This document shows, piece after piece, positions 41,745-50,694 of a DNA stretch of 64,000 nucleotides. The position numbers and the translations under genes were made by a program. This DNA is from Bacillus sp. FJAT-28004 (GTDB taxonomy: Bacteria > Bacillota > Bacilli > Paenibacillales > Paenibacillaceae). Under the pieces are notes generated by a model. The model worked only from the letters and a program-made list of their open reading frames with translations, ran no database searches and was not told where the DNA came from. Location: NCBI RefSeq assembly GCF_001280845.1, contig NZ_LGHP01000001.1, positions 1,256,319-1,320,318 on the forward strand, in the 5' to 3' direction. Numbering within the stretch: position 1 is the first letter of the stretch; the number at the start of each line of letters is the position of its first letter.

Positions 41745-41962
41745 CTTTTTCTGCCCATCGTTCACCTGTGGAAAGGCTCGGCTTCTCTATTGTCGTCTAC
41801 TTCGCATCCATTATCGGGATCGACGAAGAATACTACGAAGCAGCAAGATTAGATGGCGCCAGCAAATGGCATCATCTTCGCTTTACTACGGTTCCACTGA
41901 TCGCACCAGCGATAATAATGCTAACTCTTCTATCGATTGGGCAGTCCGGAATAAAGTCGTGA
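41745..41962 (+). pseudogene. Fragment of an LplB-like permease gene
   Basis: The segment reads LGFSIVVYFASIIGIDEEYY and then EAARLDGASKWHHLRFTTV and AIIMLTLLSIG. These are almost the same residues as the EAA-loop region of the intact permease at 42057. A one-base loss after TGGAAAGG separates it from a few upstream matching codons (LPIVHLW). Both ends of the gene are missing. It lies directly before, and touches, the first AAAGTCGT box of the next promoter, so it is a duplication or recombination scar. Confidence 0.88.
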
Positions 41963-42020
41963 AAGCAATAGTGAAATAGTCGGCAGAACGTTAGTGACTA
42001 TACTGGCTTTCCTATATTAT
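41953..42020 (+). promoter_or_regulatory. Composite activator promoter, copy 1 (permease operon)
   Basis: AAAGTCGT at 41953, ATAGTCGG at 41976, GTTAG at 41990 and the -10 TATTAT at 42015. Geometry relative to the first box is 0/+23/+37/+62, the same as in five other copies. There is no consensus -35, which suggests activation by a protein bound to the two boxes. Confidence 0.75.
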
Positions 42021-42056
42021 AGGTCTTGACTAACAGATTAGAGGAAGGGGATGCAA

Positions 42057-43019
42057 ATGTCACAGACCGCCAGTACCGGAACGGTGCCCGCAACCATAAG
42101 CGCGGCGAAAAAGTCGAACCGATTCCGTAAATTCATGCCTCTCACACTTATGACTTTGCCGGGATTGGCATACTTGCTGATTAACAACTATTTGCCTATG
42201 TTCGGGATTGTCATCGCGTTTAAGAACGTAAATTTCTCGAAAGGCATCCTGGGAAGTGATTGGGTCGGATTCAAAAACTTCGAGTATTTGTTCAAGACTT
42301 CGGATGCGTACATCATTACCCGAAATACGATCGCGTACAACCTCGTATGGATCCTTGTCGGCACCCTGATGTCGATCGTTCTTGCGATCCTGCTCAACGA
42401 GATCAGAAGCAAGTTTTTCTCACGATTTTACCAGAGCGTTATTCTGCTTCCGCAGCTTATTTCCATTATTATTGTCAGCTATATTGTTTACGCCGTTCTC
42501 AGCTTGGATACGGGGTTATTGAACAAGGTCGTGCTTCCGGCGCTTGGAATGGACGAGATATCGTGGTATTTCGAACCAAAGTATTGGCCGATTATTTTGA
42601 CGATCGTCCACTTTTGGAAAGGGCTTGGATTTTCCATCGTCATCTATTTCGCCTCCATCATCGGAATCGATGAAGAATATTACGAAGCGGCCAGGCTTGA
42701 CGGAGCTTCCAAGTGGCAGCAGATCCGGTCTATTACGATTCCGCTGCTCTCTCCGGTAATCATCATGCTGACGCTTCTTTCGATCGGACGTATTTTCTAC
42801 TCCGACTTCGGTCTGTTCTATCAAGTTCCGATGAATTCCGGGCCGCTTTACGATACGACGAACGTCATCGATACTTATGTATTCCGCGGATTGCTCGGGC
42901 TGGGAGATATCGGGATGTCGGCCGCGGCAGGCTTCTATCAATCGATTGTCGGGTTCGTATTGGTTATCACGGCCAACCTGATCGTACGAAAAATCAATAA
43001 AGACAATGCTTTGTTCTAA
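42057..43019 (+). CDS. lplB: LplB-like ABC transporter permease
   Basis: A 320-residue inner-membrane permease with six hydrophobic helices and the LplB-type beginning FMPLTLMTLPGLAYLLINNY. The EAA loop is YYEAARLDGASKWQQIRSIT. ATG 42057 is chosen over ATG 42051 because GAGGAAGG lies eight bases before it. It is driven by the composite promoter just upstream and is followed by LplC and a GH20 enzyme. It probably serves both binding lipoproteins encoded at 56491 and 59398, as no other permease is in this locus. Confidence 0.9.
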   Translation: MSQTASTGTVPATISAAKKSNRFRKFMPLTLMTLPGLAYLLINNYLPMFGIVIAFKNVNFSKGILGSDWVGFKNFEYLFKTSDAYIITRNTIAYNLVWILVGTLMSIVLAILLNEIRSKFFSRFYQSVILLPQLISIIIVSYIVYAVLSLDTGLLNKVVLPALGMDEISWYFEPKYWPIILTIVHFWKGLGFSIVIYFASIIGIDEEYYEAARLDGASKWQQIRSITIPLLSPVIIMLTLLSIGRIFYSDFGLFYQVPMNSGPLYDTTNVIDTYVFRGLLGLGDIGMSAAAGFYQSIVGFVLVITANLIVRKINKDNALF

Positions 43020-43034
43020 GAAAGAGGGATATCG

Positions 43035-43922
43035 ATGAAAACGGAAAACCGGGTGTGGCGATTGTTCGGACATATCCTTTATCTATTGTTTACTCTTGCA
43101 TGTATTTTGCCTTTTGTTCTTCTGGTTGTCTCATCGTTCACGGATGAGAACGTGATTGTTCAGAATGGCTTTTCCTTCTTCCCATCGGAATTTAGCATGG
43201 CAGCATACGACTATTTGTGGAAAGGCGGATCGGAAATTTTCAGTGCTTACGGGATTACCGTTTTCGTCACAGTGTTCGGTACCGCTATCAGTTTGATTAT
43301 TACGTCTTTACTGGCTTATCCGATCTCCCGGGGCGATTACCCGGTGCGAAATTACATGGCGTTCGCCGTCTTCTTCACCATGCTCTTCAATGGTGGCTTG
43401 GTTCCGAGTTATCTGATGTATACTCAGTTATTCGATATCAAAAACACGATCTGGGCGCTTATCGTCCCCGGGCTGTTGATGAACGGCTTTAACGTGATGC
43501 TGATGCGGACGTTTTTCCAAACCTCCATCCCGATGCCGGTCATCGAATCGGCGAAAATCGACGGCGCGGGAGAATGGAGAACATTCTCGTCGATCGTCCT
43601 TCCACTGTCTATGCCGATCATGGCGACGATAGGTCTTTTCCAAACGATCATTTACTGGAACGATTGGAACAACGGAATGATCTATTTGACGGACTCCAAG
43701 CTTTACGGAATTCAGAATTTGCTCAACCGCATTCTGTCGGATGCCCAATTTCTGTCTAGCGGAGATTTCGGCTCCTATGCCAGTGAACTTACCTCCGCTG
43801 CGCCGGTCGAGACGGTGAAGATGGCGATCGCCGTAATCGGAGTAATCCCGATTCTTATCGCGTACCCGTTCTTCCAGAAATTTTACGTCAAGGGAATTGT
43901 CGTCGGGTCAGTAAAAGGATAA
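43035..43922 (+). CDS. lplC: LplC-like ABC transporter permease
   Basis: A 295-residue permease with six hydrophobic segments. The sequences FTMLFNGGLVPSYLMYTQLF and IESAKIDGAGEWRTFSSIVL (EAA loop) and the end FYVKGIVVGSVKG are typical of LplC/YtcP. It lies 15 bases after LplB with AGAGGG upstream. This transporter class uses a shared ATPase encoded elsewhere. Confidence 0.9.
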   Translation: MKTENRVWRLFGHILYLLFTLACILPFVLLVVSSFTDENVIVQNGFSFFPSEFSMAAYDYLWKGGSEIFSAYGITVFVTVFGTAISLIITSLLAYPISRGDYPVRNYMAFAVFFTMLFNGGLVPSYLMYTQLFDIKNTIWALIVPGLLMNGFNVMLMRTFFQTSIPMPVIESAKIDGAGEWRTFSSIVLPLSMPIMATIGLFQTIIYWNDWNNGMIYLTDSKLYGIQNLLNRILSDAQFLSSGDFGSYASELTSAAPVETVKMAIAVIGVIPILIAYPFFQKFYVKGIVVGSVKG

Positions 43923-43943
43923 CATGTGAGGAGAGTGTCATGG

Positions 43944-45917
43944 TTGAAACCGATGAAACCGATTATCTATCCGCTTCCAAAGTCCCTCGTCTGGGGAAAG
44001 GACACCTGCCCGATCTCGAATGGAATTTCACTCGAAATCGATCCAGCGGAGAATCAACCTGTTCACGAGGAGGCATTCCCGGTCGCAGATCGCTTAAGCG
44101 CACTCCTTGGAATACAGGCCGAAAACTCCGTCGCCAAACTCGGACGTCCCATTCCGTTCCAATTCCGGCATTCTGGACAGGCTGGAGATCAAGCCTATGA
44201 GCTTATCGTCGAGACGGACGTTATCGAAATTCATTACGGCGGGTTAGCCGGACTATTCTACGCCATGGTGACCCTAGCTCAAATTGTGCGTCAATCCGGC
44301 TCCGAAATTCCGACCGTTCGGATCGAGGACGAACCGGATTTGAACATCCGGGGCATCATGATCGATATCGGCCGCAACAAAATTCCGACGATGGAAACGC
44401 TATATAGCATCGTCGACATGTTGACCGCATTGAAAATCAATCATCTTCAGCTTTATATGGAAGGGTATTGTTTCGAATACGAGACTTACCGATCCGCTTT
44501 CCCAGATGCGACTCCGATTACCGCAGCGGAGTTTCGGGCATTGGATCGTTACTGCAAAGAACGGTTCATCGATCTTGTTCCGAATCAGAACTCTTTGGGG
44601 CATATGGCGGATTGGCTGGCTTCCCCGCGTTTCGCCCATCTGGCCGAAACGCCCGAAGGCATCTCCATGATGCCAGGCATGCCTGGCATGGTGACGACGC
44701 TCGACGTGAGTGACCCCGGCTCCGCCGAACTAGTCAATACGTTATTCAGTGAGCTGCTCCCCAACTTCACTTCGGGACTGGTCAACATCAATTTCGACGA
44801 GCCTTTCGAGATGGGCAAAGGGAAGAACAAAGAATGGGCCGAGCGAGAAGGCACAGGGGCTTTGTTTCTCCACTTCTTGCAAATCGTTAACGGAATCGCC
44901 AAAAAGCACGGAAAGAAAACGATGCTGTGGGCTGACGTCATATTCGCTCATCCCGAGCTCCTATCCGATATGCCAAAGGATCTCATCTTGCTTGATTGGA
45001 ATTACGAAGCGACGAGATCGTTCGAGAAGAACGGAGAAACTCTTCAGCAATCCGGTTTCCCTTTCTTATTTTGTCCCGGAACAAGCGCTTGGAATTCGAT
45101 CACTGGTCGGACGGACAACATGAAGGGCAACGTGGCAGACGCAGCGATTAACGCCCGAAGATTCGGCGCGCAAGGCATTCTGTTGACGGACTGGGGAGAC
45201 ATGGGGCATTGGCAACATTTACCGTTCAGCTTCCCCGGATACGCTTATGCTGCCGCATGCGGATGGCAAGTTGAACGTAACGTGCATGCTGAATCGGAAT
45301 GGATAGCCTATCTCGATAAATTCGTATTCGAGGATCGCAATGAACGGGCGGGCCGAATCGTATCGGAGCTAGGTAACTATTACCGGTTTGAGAATTCCAA
45401 CCTGCAGAATTTAACCGCCGTATTTATGACGCTTTCTATGATGGGCGGACTGACGAGTAGTGAATCGAACAAGTCGCGAATCGAACTTATTTCGTCCGTG
45501 ATCGAGTCTATCTTCGGAACGGACCAGACGAAATTCGAACTCAAAATGACTCTCGATCTTGATGGTCTATCCGCATTCGTTGAACAAACGAAAATCAGAT
45601 TGAACGAAATCGAGTGGACGGGCGTAAACGGCGCGCTAATGCAAGAGGAGCTGCGCAATGCGATTCAGTTTCTGGAGCACTCGCTGGAATTGTACAGATA
45701 TAACGATACGGAGAAGAGCTTGTCACTCTCCGAAAGAACGCATGTTCTCGAACGGCTAATTAAACAAAACGAAGAACTGTCGGAAAAATTACAATCGATC
45801 TGGCGACAAAGGAACAGAGAAGGCGGCCTTGCGCGAAGCATGGAACAATTGCTTCGGTTAAAAAGTCAATACGAAGAGCGAATCGCATCGCCGATTCCAT
45901 CTGTTCCCATCGAGTAA
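43944..45917 (+). CDS. GH20 family beta-N-acetylhexosaminidase-like enzyme
   Basis: A protein of about 657 residues without a signal peptide. The N-terminal domain (about 1-125) resembles the GH20b domain. The barrel begins with NIRGIMIDIGRNKIPTMETL. The conserved Asp-Glu catalytic pair of GH20 is seen in VNINFDEPFEMGKG (about residue 290). Other barrel motifs are MLWADVIF and LTDWGDMGHW. The last 200 residues are helical. TTG 43944 fits the GAGGAGAG site; GTG 43926, GTG 43935 and ATG 43953 are alternatives. It should release terminal hexosamine units from imported oligosaccharides after desulfation. Confidence 0.87.
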   Translation: MKPMKPIIYPLPKSLVWGKDTCPISNGISLEIDPAENQPVHEEAFPVADRLSALLGIQAENSVAKLGRPIPFQFRHSGQAGDQAYELIVETDVIEIHYGGLAGLFYAMVTLAQIVRQSGSEIPTVRIEDEPDLNIRGIMIDIGRNKIPTMETLYSIVDMLTALKINHLQLYMEGYCFEYETYRSAFPDATPITAAEFRALDRYCKERFIDLVPNQNSLGHMADWLASPRFAHLAETPEGISMMPGMPGMVTTLDVSDPGSAELVNTLFSELLPNFTSGLVNINFDEPFEMGKGKNKEWAEREGTGALFLHFLQIVNGIAKKHGKKTMLWADVIFAHPELLSDMPKDLILLDWNYEATRSFEKNGETLQQSGFPFLFCPGTSAWNSITGRTDNMKGNVADAAINARRFGAQGILLTDWGDMGHWQHLPFSFPGYAYAAACGWQVERNVHAESEWIAYLDKFVFEDRNERAGRIVSELGNYYRFENSNLQNLTAVFMTLSMMGGLTSSESNKSRIELISSVIESIFGTDQTKFELKMTLDLDGLSAFVEQTKIRLNEIEWTGVNGALMQEELRNAIQFLEHSLELYRYNDTEKSLSLSERTHVLERLIKQNEELSEKLQSIWRQRNREGGLARSMEQLLRLKSQYEERIASPIPSVPIE

Positions 45918-45929
45918 TCATTTTGGAAT

Positions 45930-45975
45930 AAGTCCAGCTGGAAAAGCCTGCATAGGCTATCTGATGGACTTTTTG
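45930..45975 (+). terminator. Terminator after the GH20 gene
   Basis: AAGTCCA pairs with TGGACTT and encloses a second stem GCCT/AGGC; TTTTT follows. It separates the permease-GH20 operon from the sensor-regulator genes, which may depend on partial readthrough. Confidence 0.75.
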
Positions 45976-46025
45976 CTATTATGGTAAAATGCATGAACAT
46001 TATAAAAAGGCGGTGGCGCAACGTG

Positions 46026-47774
46026 ATGTCCTGGAACGGCCGAATGGCATTCCACACGATCCGGGTAAAGTTGGTCATTGGCGTTTTGATCTTGACATTG
46101 CCTATCGTAGGGATGTTGATTTACAGCAATTTTTACGCCATTCAAGTCGTCCGCACCCAAGTTGCCGATTCTTATAACAAGATGATGCAATTGTATATGA
46201 ATCAAATCGACAACAATCTAGACGATATCGACAAATATATGAACAACGTCGTCGCACTCAACGCGGATTTCGCTACGATGGCCCAAACGCCTCTCAATGA
46301 TCGGTATTTCACGGCCAAAATCCTGCTGTTCAATCAAATGTCCAAAGATATCTTCATGTACCAGTCCCTCAGCTCTTTGTTTGTATACGGCGCGAATCAG
46401 GACGATTTTCTTGAGGTGTACCGGGGGCTGAAAAGCTACGAAGAGCAGGACAGTCTCAGATCTCATATTAGGCAGATCGCACAAATGTCCGACAAGATGG
46501 AGCAATATCATTCATTTGGGTGGGAAGTCGTGCGGATCGGTGAAACGTATTATTTGATTCATGTCATTAAATTTAACGATCTGTACATGGCTTCCGCAAT
46601 CGATGCGAACAAATTGATGATTCCGCTAAACCTTATCCAATTCGGAGAGCAAGGAGGAGCGTTGTTCGCCTCCGAAAGTAAGCCGATTACGAATGCCGAG
46701 TTGATTCAACATAATGGCATCGAGCTGCGGAACGATATGGAGGAATATTATCTTTCGGGGCACGGCAACGCTTACCTGATCGTAGGGAAGACGTCAAGAA
46801 ACGGCAACTTCAGTCTGATCGCCGTTACGCCCGACGATAAAATACTGGAGAACCTGCCCGCCATACAACGGATTGTCTCGTTGTCTCCTTTTCTTTCGCT
46901 CGCTTTGATTCCGATCGGGCTGTTTCTACTTAGAAGAACGATCCTGATTCCGCTCAATAGGCTGATTGCCGCCATGAAGAAGATTCGCGAAGGCAATATG
47001 GACACGCGGATCGACGATCTCCCGGCCGCATCCGATTTCCGGATCGTAAACGAGACGTTTAATCAGATGATCGATCAAATCCAGAAGCTCAAAATCGACG
47101 TGTACGAGGAGCAGTTGAGCAAACAAAAGGAGGAGTTGCATCGGTTGCAGCTTCAAATGAACCCACATTTTTTCCTGAACTCGCTTACGATCCTGTACAA
47201 TATGGCCAAAACGAACAAGGTCGACCTGATGATGGAGATGACGATGTGCTTGATTCAACATTTCCGATTCATCTACCGGAGCTCGATGACCTTCGTGTTG
47301 TTAAAAGACGAGCTAGAGCACACTCGAAACTATTTGCGCATTCAGGAGCTAAGGTTTCCGGGAAGCTTGACGTCCGACGTCCGGGTTCCCGACTTTTTGT
47401 TGGATACACCCGTTCCTCCCTTGATCTTGCAAACGTTCGTCGAGAATGTCGTCAAGCATGCCGTTACATTGGACAGCCCCGTTCGGCTCGTGATCGAAAT
47501 CGATGTAAAAGCCGACCAGTCGGACTCTTCTCTGAGCATAAGCATCAGGGATACGGGGAAAGGTTTTCCGCCCGGTATCCTGGAGGAATTGAACAAAGGG
47601 AATTCCGTTTCGAACGACAAAGGGGAGCACATCGGAATCTGGAATATCCAGCGAAGGCTACGATTGCTGTACGGGAAAGTCGCGACAATTCGCTTCGCAA
47701 ACGAGAATCCCTCCGGCGCTGCTATCGATATTGTATTGCCTCTTCAACTAGAAGGAGGCAAAGGAGGACTATAA
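46026..47774 (+). CDS. YesM-type sensor histidine kinase of the sulfated-glycan locus
   Basis: A 582-residue sensor. Hydrophobic helices at about 14-34 and 283-303 flank an extracellular domain. HAMP residues follow, then the phospho-acceptor His in LQMNPHFFLNSLTILYN. The ATPase region has FVENVVKHAV (N box), IRDTGKGFPP and HIGIWNIQRRL. ATG 46026 is chosen over the ORF start at 45981 because AAGGCGGTGG precedes it. It is two bases from the response regulator gene, so the two form one system, likely sensing an oligosaccharide from this locus. Confidence 0.9.
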   Translation: MSWNGRMAFHTIRVKLVIGVLILTLPIVGMLIYSNFYAIQVVRTQVADSYNKMMQLYMNQIDNNLDDIDKYMNNVVALNADFATMAQTPLNDRYFTAKILLFNQMSKDIFMYQSLSSLFVYGANQDDFLEVYRGLKSYEEQDSLRSHIRQIAQMSDKMEQYHSFGWEVVRIGETYYLIHVIKFNDLYMASAIDANKLMIPLNLIQFGEQGGALFASESKPITNAELIQHNGIELRNDMEEYYLSGHGNAYLIVGKTSRNGNFSLIAVTPDDKILENLPAIQRIVSLSPFLSLALIPIGLFLLRRTILIPLNRLIAAMKKIREGNMDTRIDDLPAASDFRIVNETFNQMIDQIQKLKIDVYEEQLSKQKEELHRLQLQMNPHFFLNSLTILYNMAKTNKVDLMMEMTMCLIQHFRFIYRSSMTFVLLKDELEHTRNYLRIQELRFPGSLTSDVRVPDFLLDTPVPPLILQTFVENVVKHAVTLDSPVRLVIEIDVKADQSDSSLSISIRDTGKGFPPGILEELNKGNSVSNDKGEHIGIWNIQRRLRLLYGKVATIRFANENPSGAAIDIVLPLQLEGGKGGL

Positions 47775-47775
47775 A

Positions 47776-49389
47776 ATGTACCGATTATTGATCGTTGACG
47801 ATGACATCCATGTTGTCGAAGGGATTACGTTTGATCTCGATTTGGAAAAACTCGGGATTTCCGAATTATATACCGCTTTTAACGTCCGCCAAGCCAAGGA
47901 AGTGTTCCAGCGGCATCCCGTGGACATTTTGCTGTGCGATATCGAAATGCCGCAAGGAAGCGGATTGGAATTGCTGGCCTGGGTAAACGAGCATTATCCG
48001 CAGACCGAAACCGTGTTCGTGACGAGCCATGCGGACTTTCGATACGCTAAGGAAGCCATCGAGCTAGGTAGCCTGGATTATTTGCTCAAACCGGTGCTCG
48101 TTTCGGATCTAGAGAGAGCGATCGGCAAAGCGACGGGGAAAATCCACCAGACGAGCGAGGCCAACCATTATCATCGTTTGTGGATCCGGCATCACCCGCT
48201 TATTATCGAAAGCTTCTGGCTTGATCTCCTGCATCGTACGATACCGTCTAATCCGGTGGCCGTTAAAGAAAAGATGGCAGAACGCAATCTCCCTTATACG
48301 GACCGGACGACTTTCCTCCCCGTTATCGTCAGCGTTCAGAGGTGGCACAAAGAGCTAAGCCCGCGCGATGTAAAAATCATGGAATACGCCTTGCGAAAGT
48401 GCGCGGAGGAAATCATCGTGGGCTCGGATTCGAAAGCCGCTATCGTTCCGCTGGACAGAGGCAGATTGCTGCTCGTGTTCGCCTTGGGGGAAGGGGACAT
48501 AGCCGTTCCGGAAGAACTGGAACGGCATTGCGAGACGTATATCGACTGCTGCCGCCGCTATTTTTATTGCGATCTGTGCTGCTATATCGGCAAGGTGGTT
48601 CAAGCGCACGAGATACCCGAAATGTATGAGAACTTGGCCGCATTGGAATACAACAACGTCGCTTTCGACAACAAGGTGTTCCTTTGGCAAGGAATAGCGC
48701 GCACGGACGGACAAGTAAGACTTCCCGACATGAACCTTTGGTCGACCATGCTCAAGAGCGGGGCAAAAGAACGCATCTTAAACGAAGCGGCGGATTATTT
48801 GGACCGCTTGACGAAGACGGGCGGCATGGACTTGCAAGCATTGCGGCAATTTCAAATGAATTTCCTCCAGATGGCTTATTTTGTACTGAGCTTAAGAGGC
48901 ATTCAAGCCCACCAGCTGTTCAGCGACCGGAAATCGACGGATCTATCAATCCTAGCGACCCGATCCGTTACCGACATGATGGCTTTAGTGCATCATACGG
49001 TCGACAAGGCGATTGCCCAGACGGAAGCCGCCGCGAAGACGAACGGGGTCGTGGAGGACGTCAAGAAGTATATCGCTCTGAATTTGGGTCTGGATGAAAT
49101 GTCCCGGGACGTTATCGCGGCGCAGGTTTTTTTGAATCCCGACTATTTGTCGCGCATATTCAAGAAGGAAACCGGTTTTTCCATTTCGGATTACGTGCTT
49201 CAGGAACGCATTAGAGTCGCCAAGGAGCTTCTGAGCAAAACGGACATGCCCGTAAGCGGGGTCGCAATCACGGTCGGGTACTCCAACTTCTCTCATTTCA
49301 CGAAAATATTCAAGAAGTACACAGAAAGCAATCCGATGGAGTACCGTCACTTGATGCAGGCGATGGGCGCGAGTGCTCCGGAGAGTTAA
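47776..49389 (+). CDS. YesN-type response regulator, probable activator of the sulfated-glycan regulon
   Basis: A 537-residue regulator. The receiver domain has LLIVDDDIHVVEG, the phosphorylated Asp in ILLCDIEMP and the Lys in YLLKPVLVSD. A long linker domain follows (about 130-410). The C-terminal AraC domain has two helix-turn-helix motifs in MSRDVIAAQVFLNPDYLSRI and VSGVAITVGYSNFSHFTKIF. AraC domains of this type bind direct repeats about two DNA turns apart, which fits the 23-bp-spaced AAAGTCGT boxes found six times in this locus. It is therefore the best candidate for their activator (inference). Confidence 0.9.
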   Translation: MYRLLIVDDDIHVVEGITFDLDLEKLGISELYTAFNVRQAKEVFQRHPVDILLCDIEMPQGSGLELLAWVNEHYPQTETVFVTSHADFRYAKEAIELGSLDYLLKPVLVSDLERAIGKATGKIHQTSEANHYHRLWIRHHPLIIESFWLDLLHRTIPSNPVAVKEKMAERNLPYTDRTTFLPVIVSVQRWHKELSPRDVKIMEYALRKCAEEIIVGSDSKAAIVPLDRGRLLLVFALGEGDIAVPEELERHCETYIDCCRRYFYCDLCCYIGKVVQAHEIPEMYENLAALEYNNVAFDNKVFLWQGIARTDGQVRLPDMNLWSTMLKSGAKERILNEAADYLDRLTKTGGMDLQALRQFQMNFLQMAYFVLSLRGIQAHQLFSDRKSTDLSILATRSVTDMMALVHHTVDKAIAQTEAAAKTNGVVEDVKKYIALNLGLDEMSRDVIAAQVFLNPDYLSRIFKKETGFSISDYVLQERIRVAKELLSKTDMPVSGVAITVGYSNFSHFTKIFKKYTESNPMEYRHLMQAMGASAPES

Positions 49390-49503
49390 CCATCGCTATA
49401 AATCTCGTGTCCTTAGTCGGTTCGGCGCCAGGCGGAGTAGGAGTCAATGCGGCGGCTTTCGTCGGGTATCGGAATATTGTTATTGAAATATGGAGGTGAT
49501 GAG

Positions 49504-50481
49504 ATGAAACAATCTTGCTGTTCAGCAAGCCGTAGTGGGACGGGACAAGCTTCGACGATTCCCGCTTATGGCGATGCCGTTGCAACATCCGATGCTCGCT
49601 CTACGGATGAAGCCGTCTCGAAGATGATCTTGTTGCCTGGCGGATCGTTCTTAATGGGCAACGAAGACTCCGATGCGAATCCGTATGACGGAGAAGGCCC
49701 CGTGAGAAACGTACAGGTCGATGCTTTCTATATCGACCCGGATGCCGTGACAAATGCCGAGTTTCAGGCGTTTGTCCTAGCAACCGGTTATGTGACGGAG
49801 GCTGTGAAATTCGGCTGGTCATATGTGTTTCACTTGTTCCTGTCGGAGCAAACGGCTGCCAAAGCTACGCAGGCACCTGCGCGAACGCCTTGGTGGCGTG
49901 CTGTAGAAGGAGCGGATTGGGCGCATCCGGAGGGGCCGGATTCGGGGATCGCGGATCGGATGGATCATCCGGTCGTTCACGTTTCGTGGAACGATGCAGT
50001 CGCGTACTGCAAGTGGGCCGGGAAGCGGCTTCCTACTGAAGCCGAATGGGAATTTGCCGCACGCGGCGGCCTCGTGCAAAAAAAGTACGCCTGGGGCGAT
50101 GAATTAAAGCCGGACGGAGAGCACCGCTGCAACATCTGGCAAGGAAAATTTCCTTTTAAAAACCATGCCAGTGACGGATACTCGGGAACTGCGCCGGTGA
50201 ATGCCTACAAACCGAACGGATTCGGACTTTACCAAATGTCCGGCAACGTGTGGGAATGGTGCGCCGATTGGTTCAGCCGCGACGATCATGTACACGGGAA
50301 GAGAGATAACCCGATCGGGCCGTCAAAGGGGCAAGAGCGCGTCATGCGCGGAGGCTCCTACTTATGCCACAGATCCTATTGCAATCGTTATCGGGTGGCG
50401 GCGCGAAGCAAAAATACGCCCGACAGTTCAACCGGCAATATGGGATTTCGCTGCGTGAAATCCGCCTCAGGTAATCGATAA
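49504..50481 (+). CDS. Formylglycine-generating enzyme (SUMF1/FGE type)
   Basis: A 325-residue enzyme that oxidises the key Cys of sulfatases to formylglycine. FGE features are MILLPGGSFLMGNED, VHVSWNDAVAYCKWAGKRLP, TEAEWEFAARGG, MSGNVWEWCADW and the active-site pair in MRGGSYLCHRSYCNRYR. Both active-site Cys of copper-dependent aerobic FGE are therefore present, which distinguishes it from non-enzymatic SUMF-domain proteins. ATG 49504 has GGAGGTGAT upstream. It lies between the regulator and three sulfatases with C-x-P-x-R sites, its obvious clients. No signal peptide is visible, matching cytosolic sulfatases. Confidence 0.93.
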   Translation: MKQSCCSASRSGTGQASTIPAYGDAVATSDARSTDEAVSKMILLPGGSFLMGNEDSDANPYDGEGPVRNVQVDAFYIDPDAVTNAEFQAFVLATGYVTEAVKFGWSYVFHLFLSEQTAAKATQAPARTPWWRAVEGADWAHPEGPDSGIADRMDHPVVHVSWNDAVAYCKWAGKRLPTEAEWEFAARGGLVQKKYAWGDELKPDGEHRCNIWQGKFPFKNHASDGYSGTAPVNAYKPNGFGLYQMSGNVWEWCADWFSRDDHVHGKRDNPIGPSKGQERVMRGGSYLCHRSYCNRYRVAARSKNTPDSSTGNMGFRCVKSASGNR

Positions 50482-50484
50482 TTT

Positions 50485-50514
50485 GCCTTTACGTCCAACA
50501 TTGACGTGGAAGGC
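50485..50514 (+). terminator. Possible hairpin terminator after the FGE gene
   Basis: GCCTT and ACGTC pair with GACGT and AAGGC with a small internal bulge. There is no T tract, so termination is uncertain. Confidence 0.35.
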
Positions 50515-50553
50515 GAGTCTATCCTGGTAAGAAACGACCTATCAACGCCTTAA

Positions 50554-50621
50554 GAAGTCGTTAAAACACAAGCGAAGTAGTCTATAAAATGTTAGTTTGG
50601 CCTTGCTGATTTCGATATGAT
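50554..50621 (+). promoter_or_regulatory. Composite activator promoter, copy 2 (sulfatase operon)
   Basis: GAAGTCGT at 50554, the degenerate second box GTAGTCTA at 50577, GTTAG at 50591 and the -10 TATGAT at 50616. Same 0/+23/+37/+62 layout as the other copies. It drives the two sulfatase genes that follow. The in-frame ATG 50617 lies inside the -10 and cannot be the start. Confidence 0.72.
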
Positions 50622-50694
50622 GAATTCAGGTAAGAATATTGAAGGTGCTTTCAATAAAAGGAAGTATACGCAAGATGGGGAGGAAGCATCGCGA

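Noticed and set aside
41492-41758. Minus-strand 88-codon frame in the gap before the permease fragment
   Set aside because: It spans two terminator hairpins and the permease fragment, and no family is recognisable. Part of the interval (41650-41744) shows nothing I can name.
49413-49455. TTAGTCGG upstream of the FGE gene as a possible regulon box
   Set aside because: The +23 and +37 positions do not match. FGE may be read through from the regulator genes instead.
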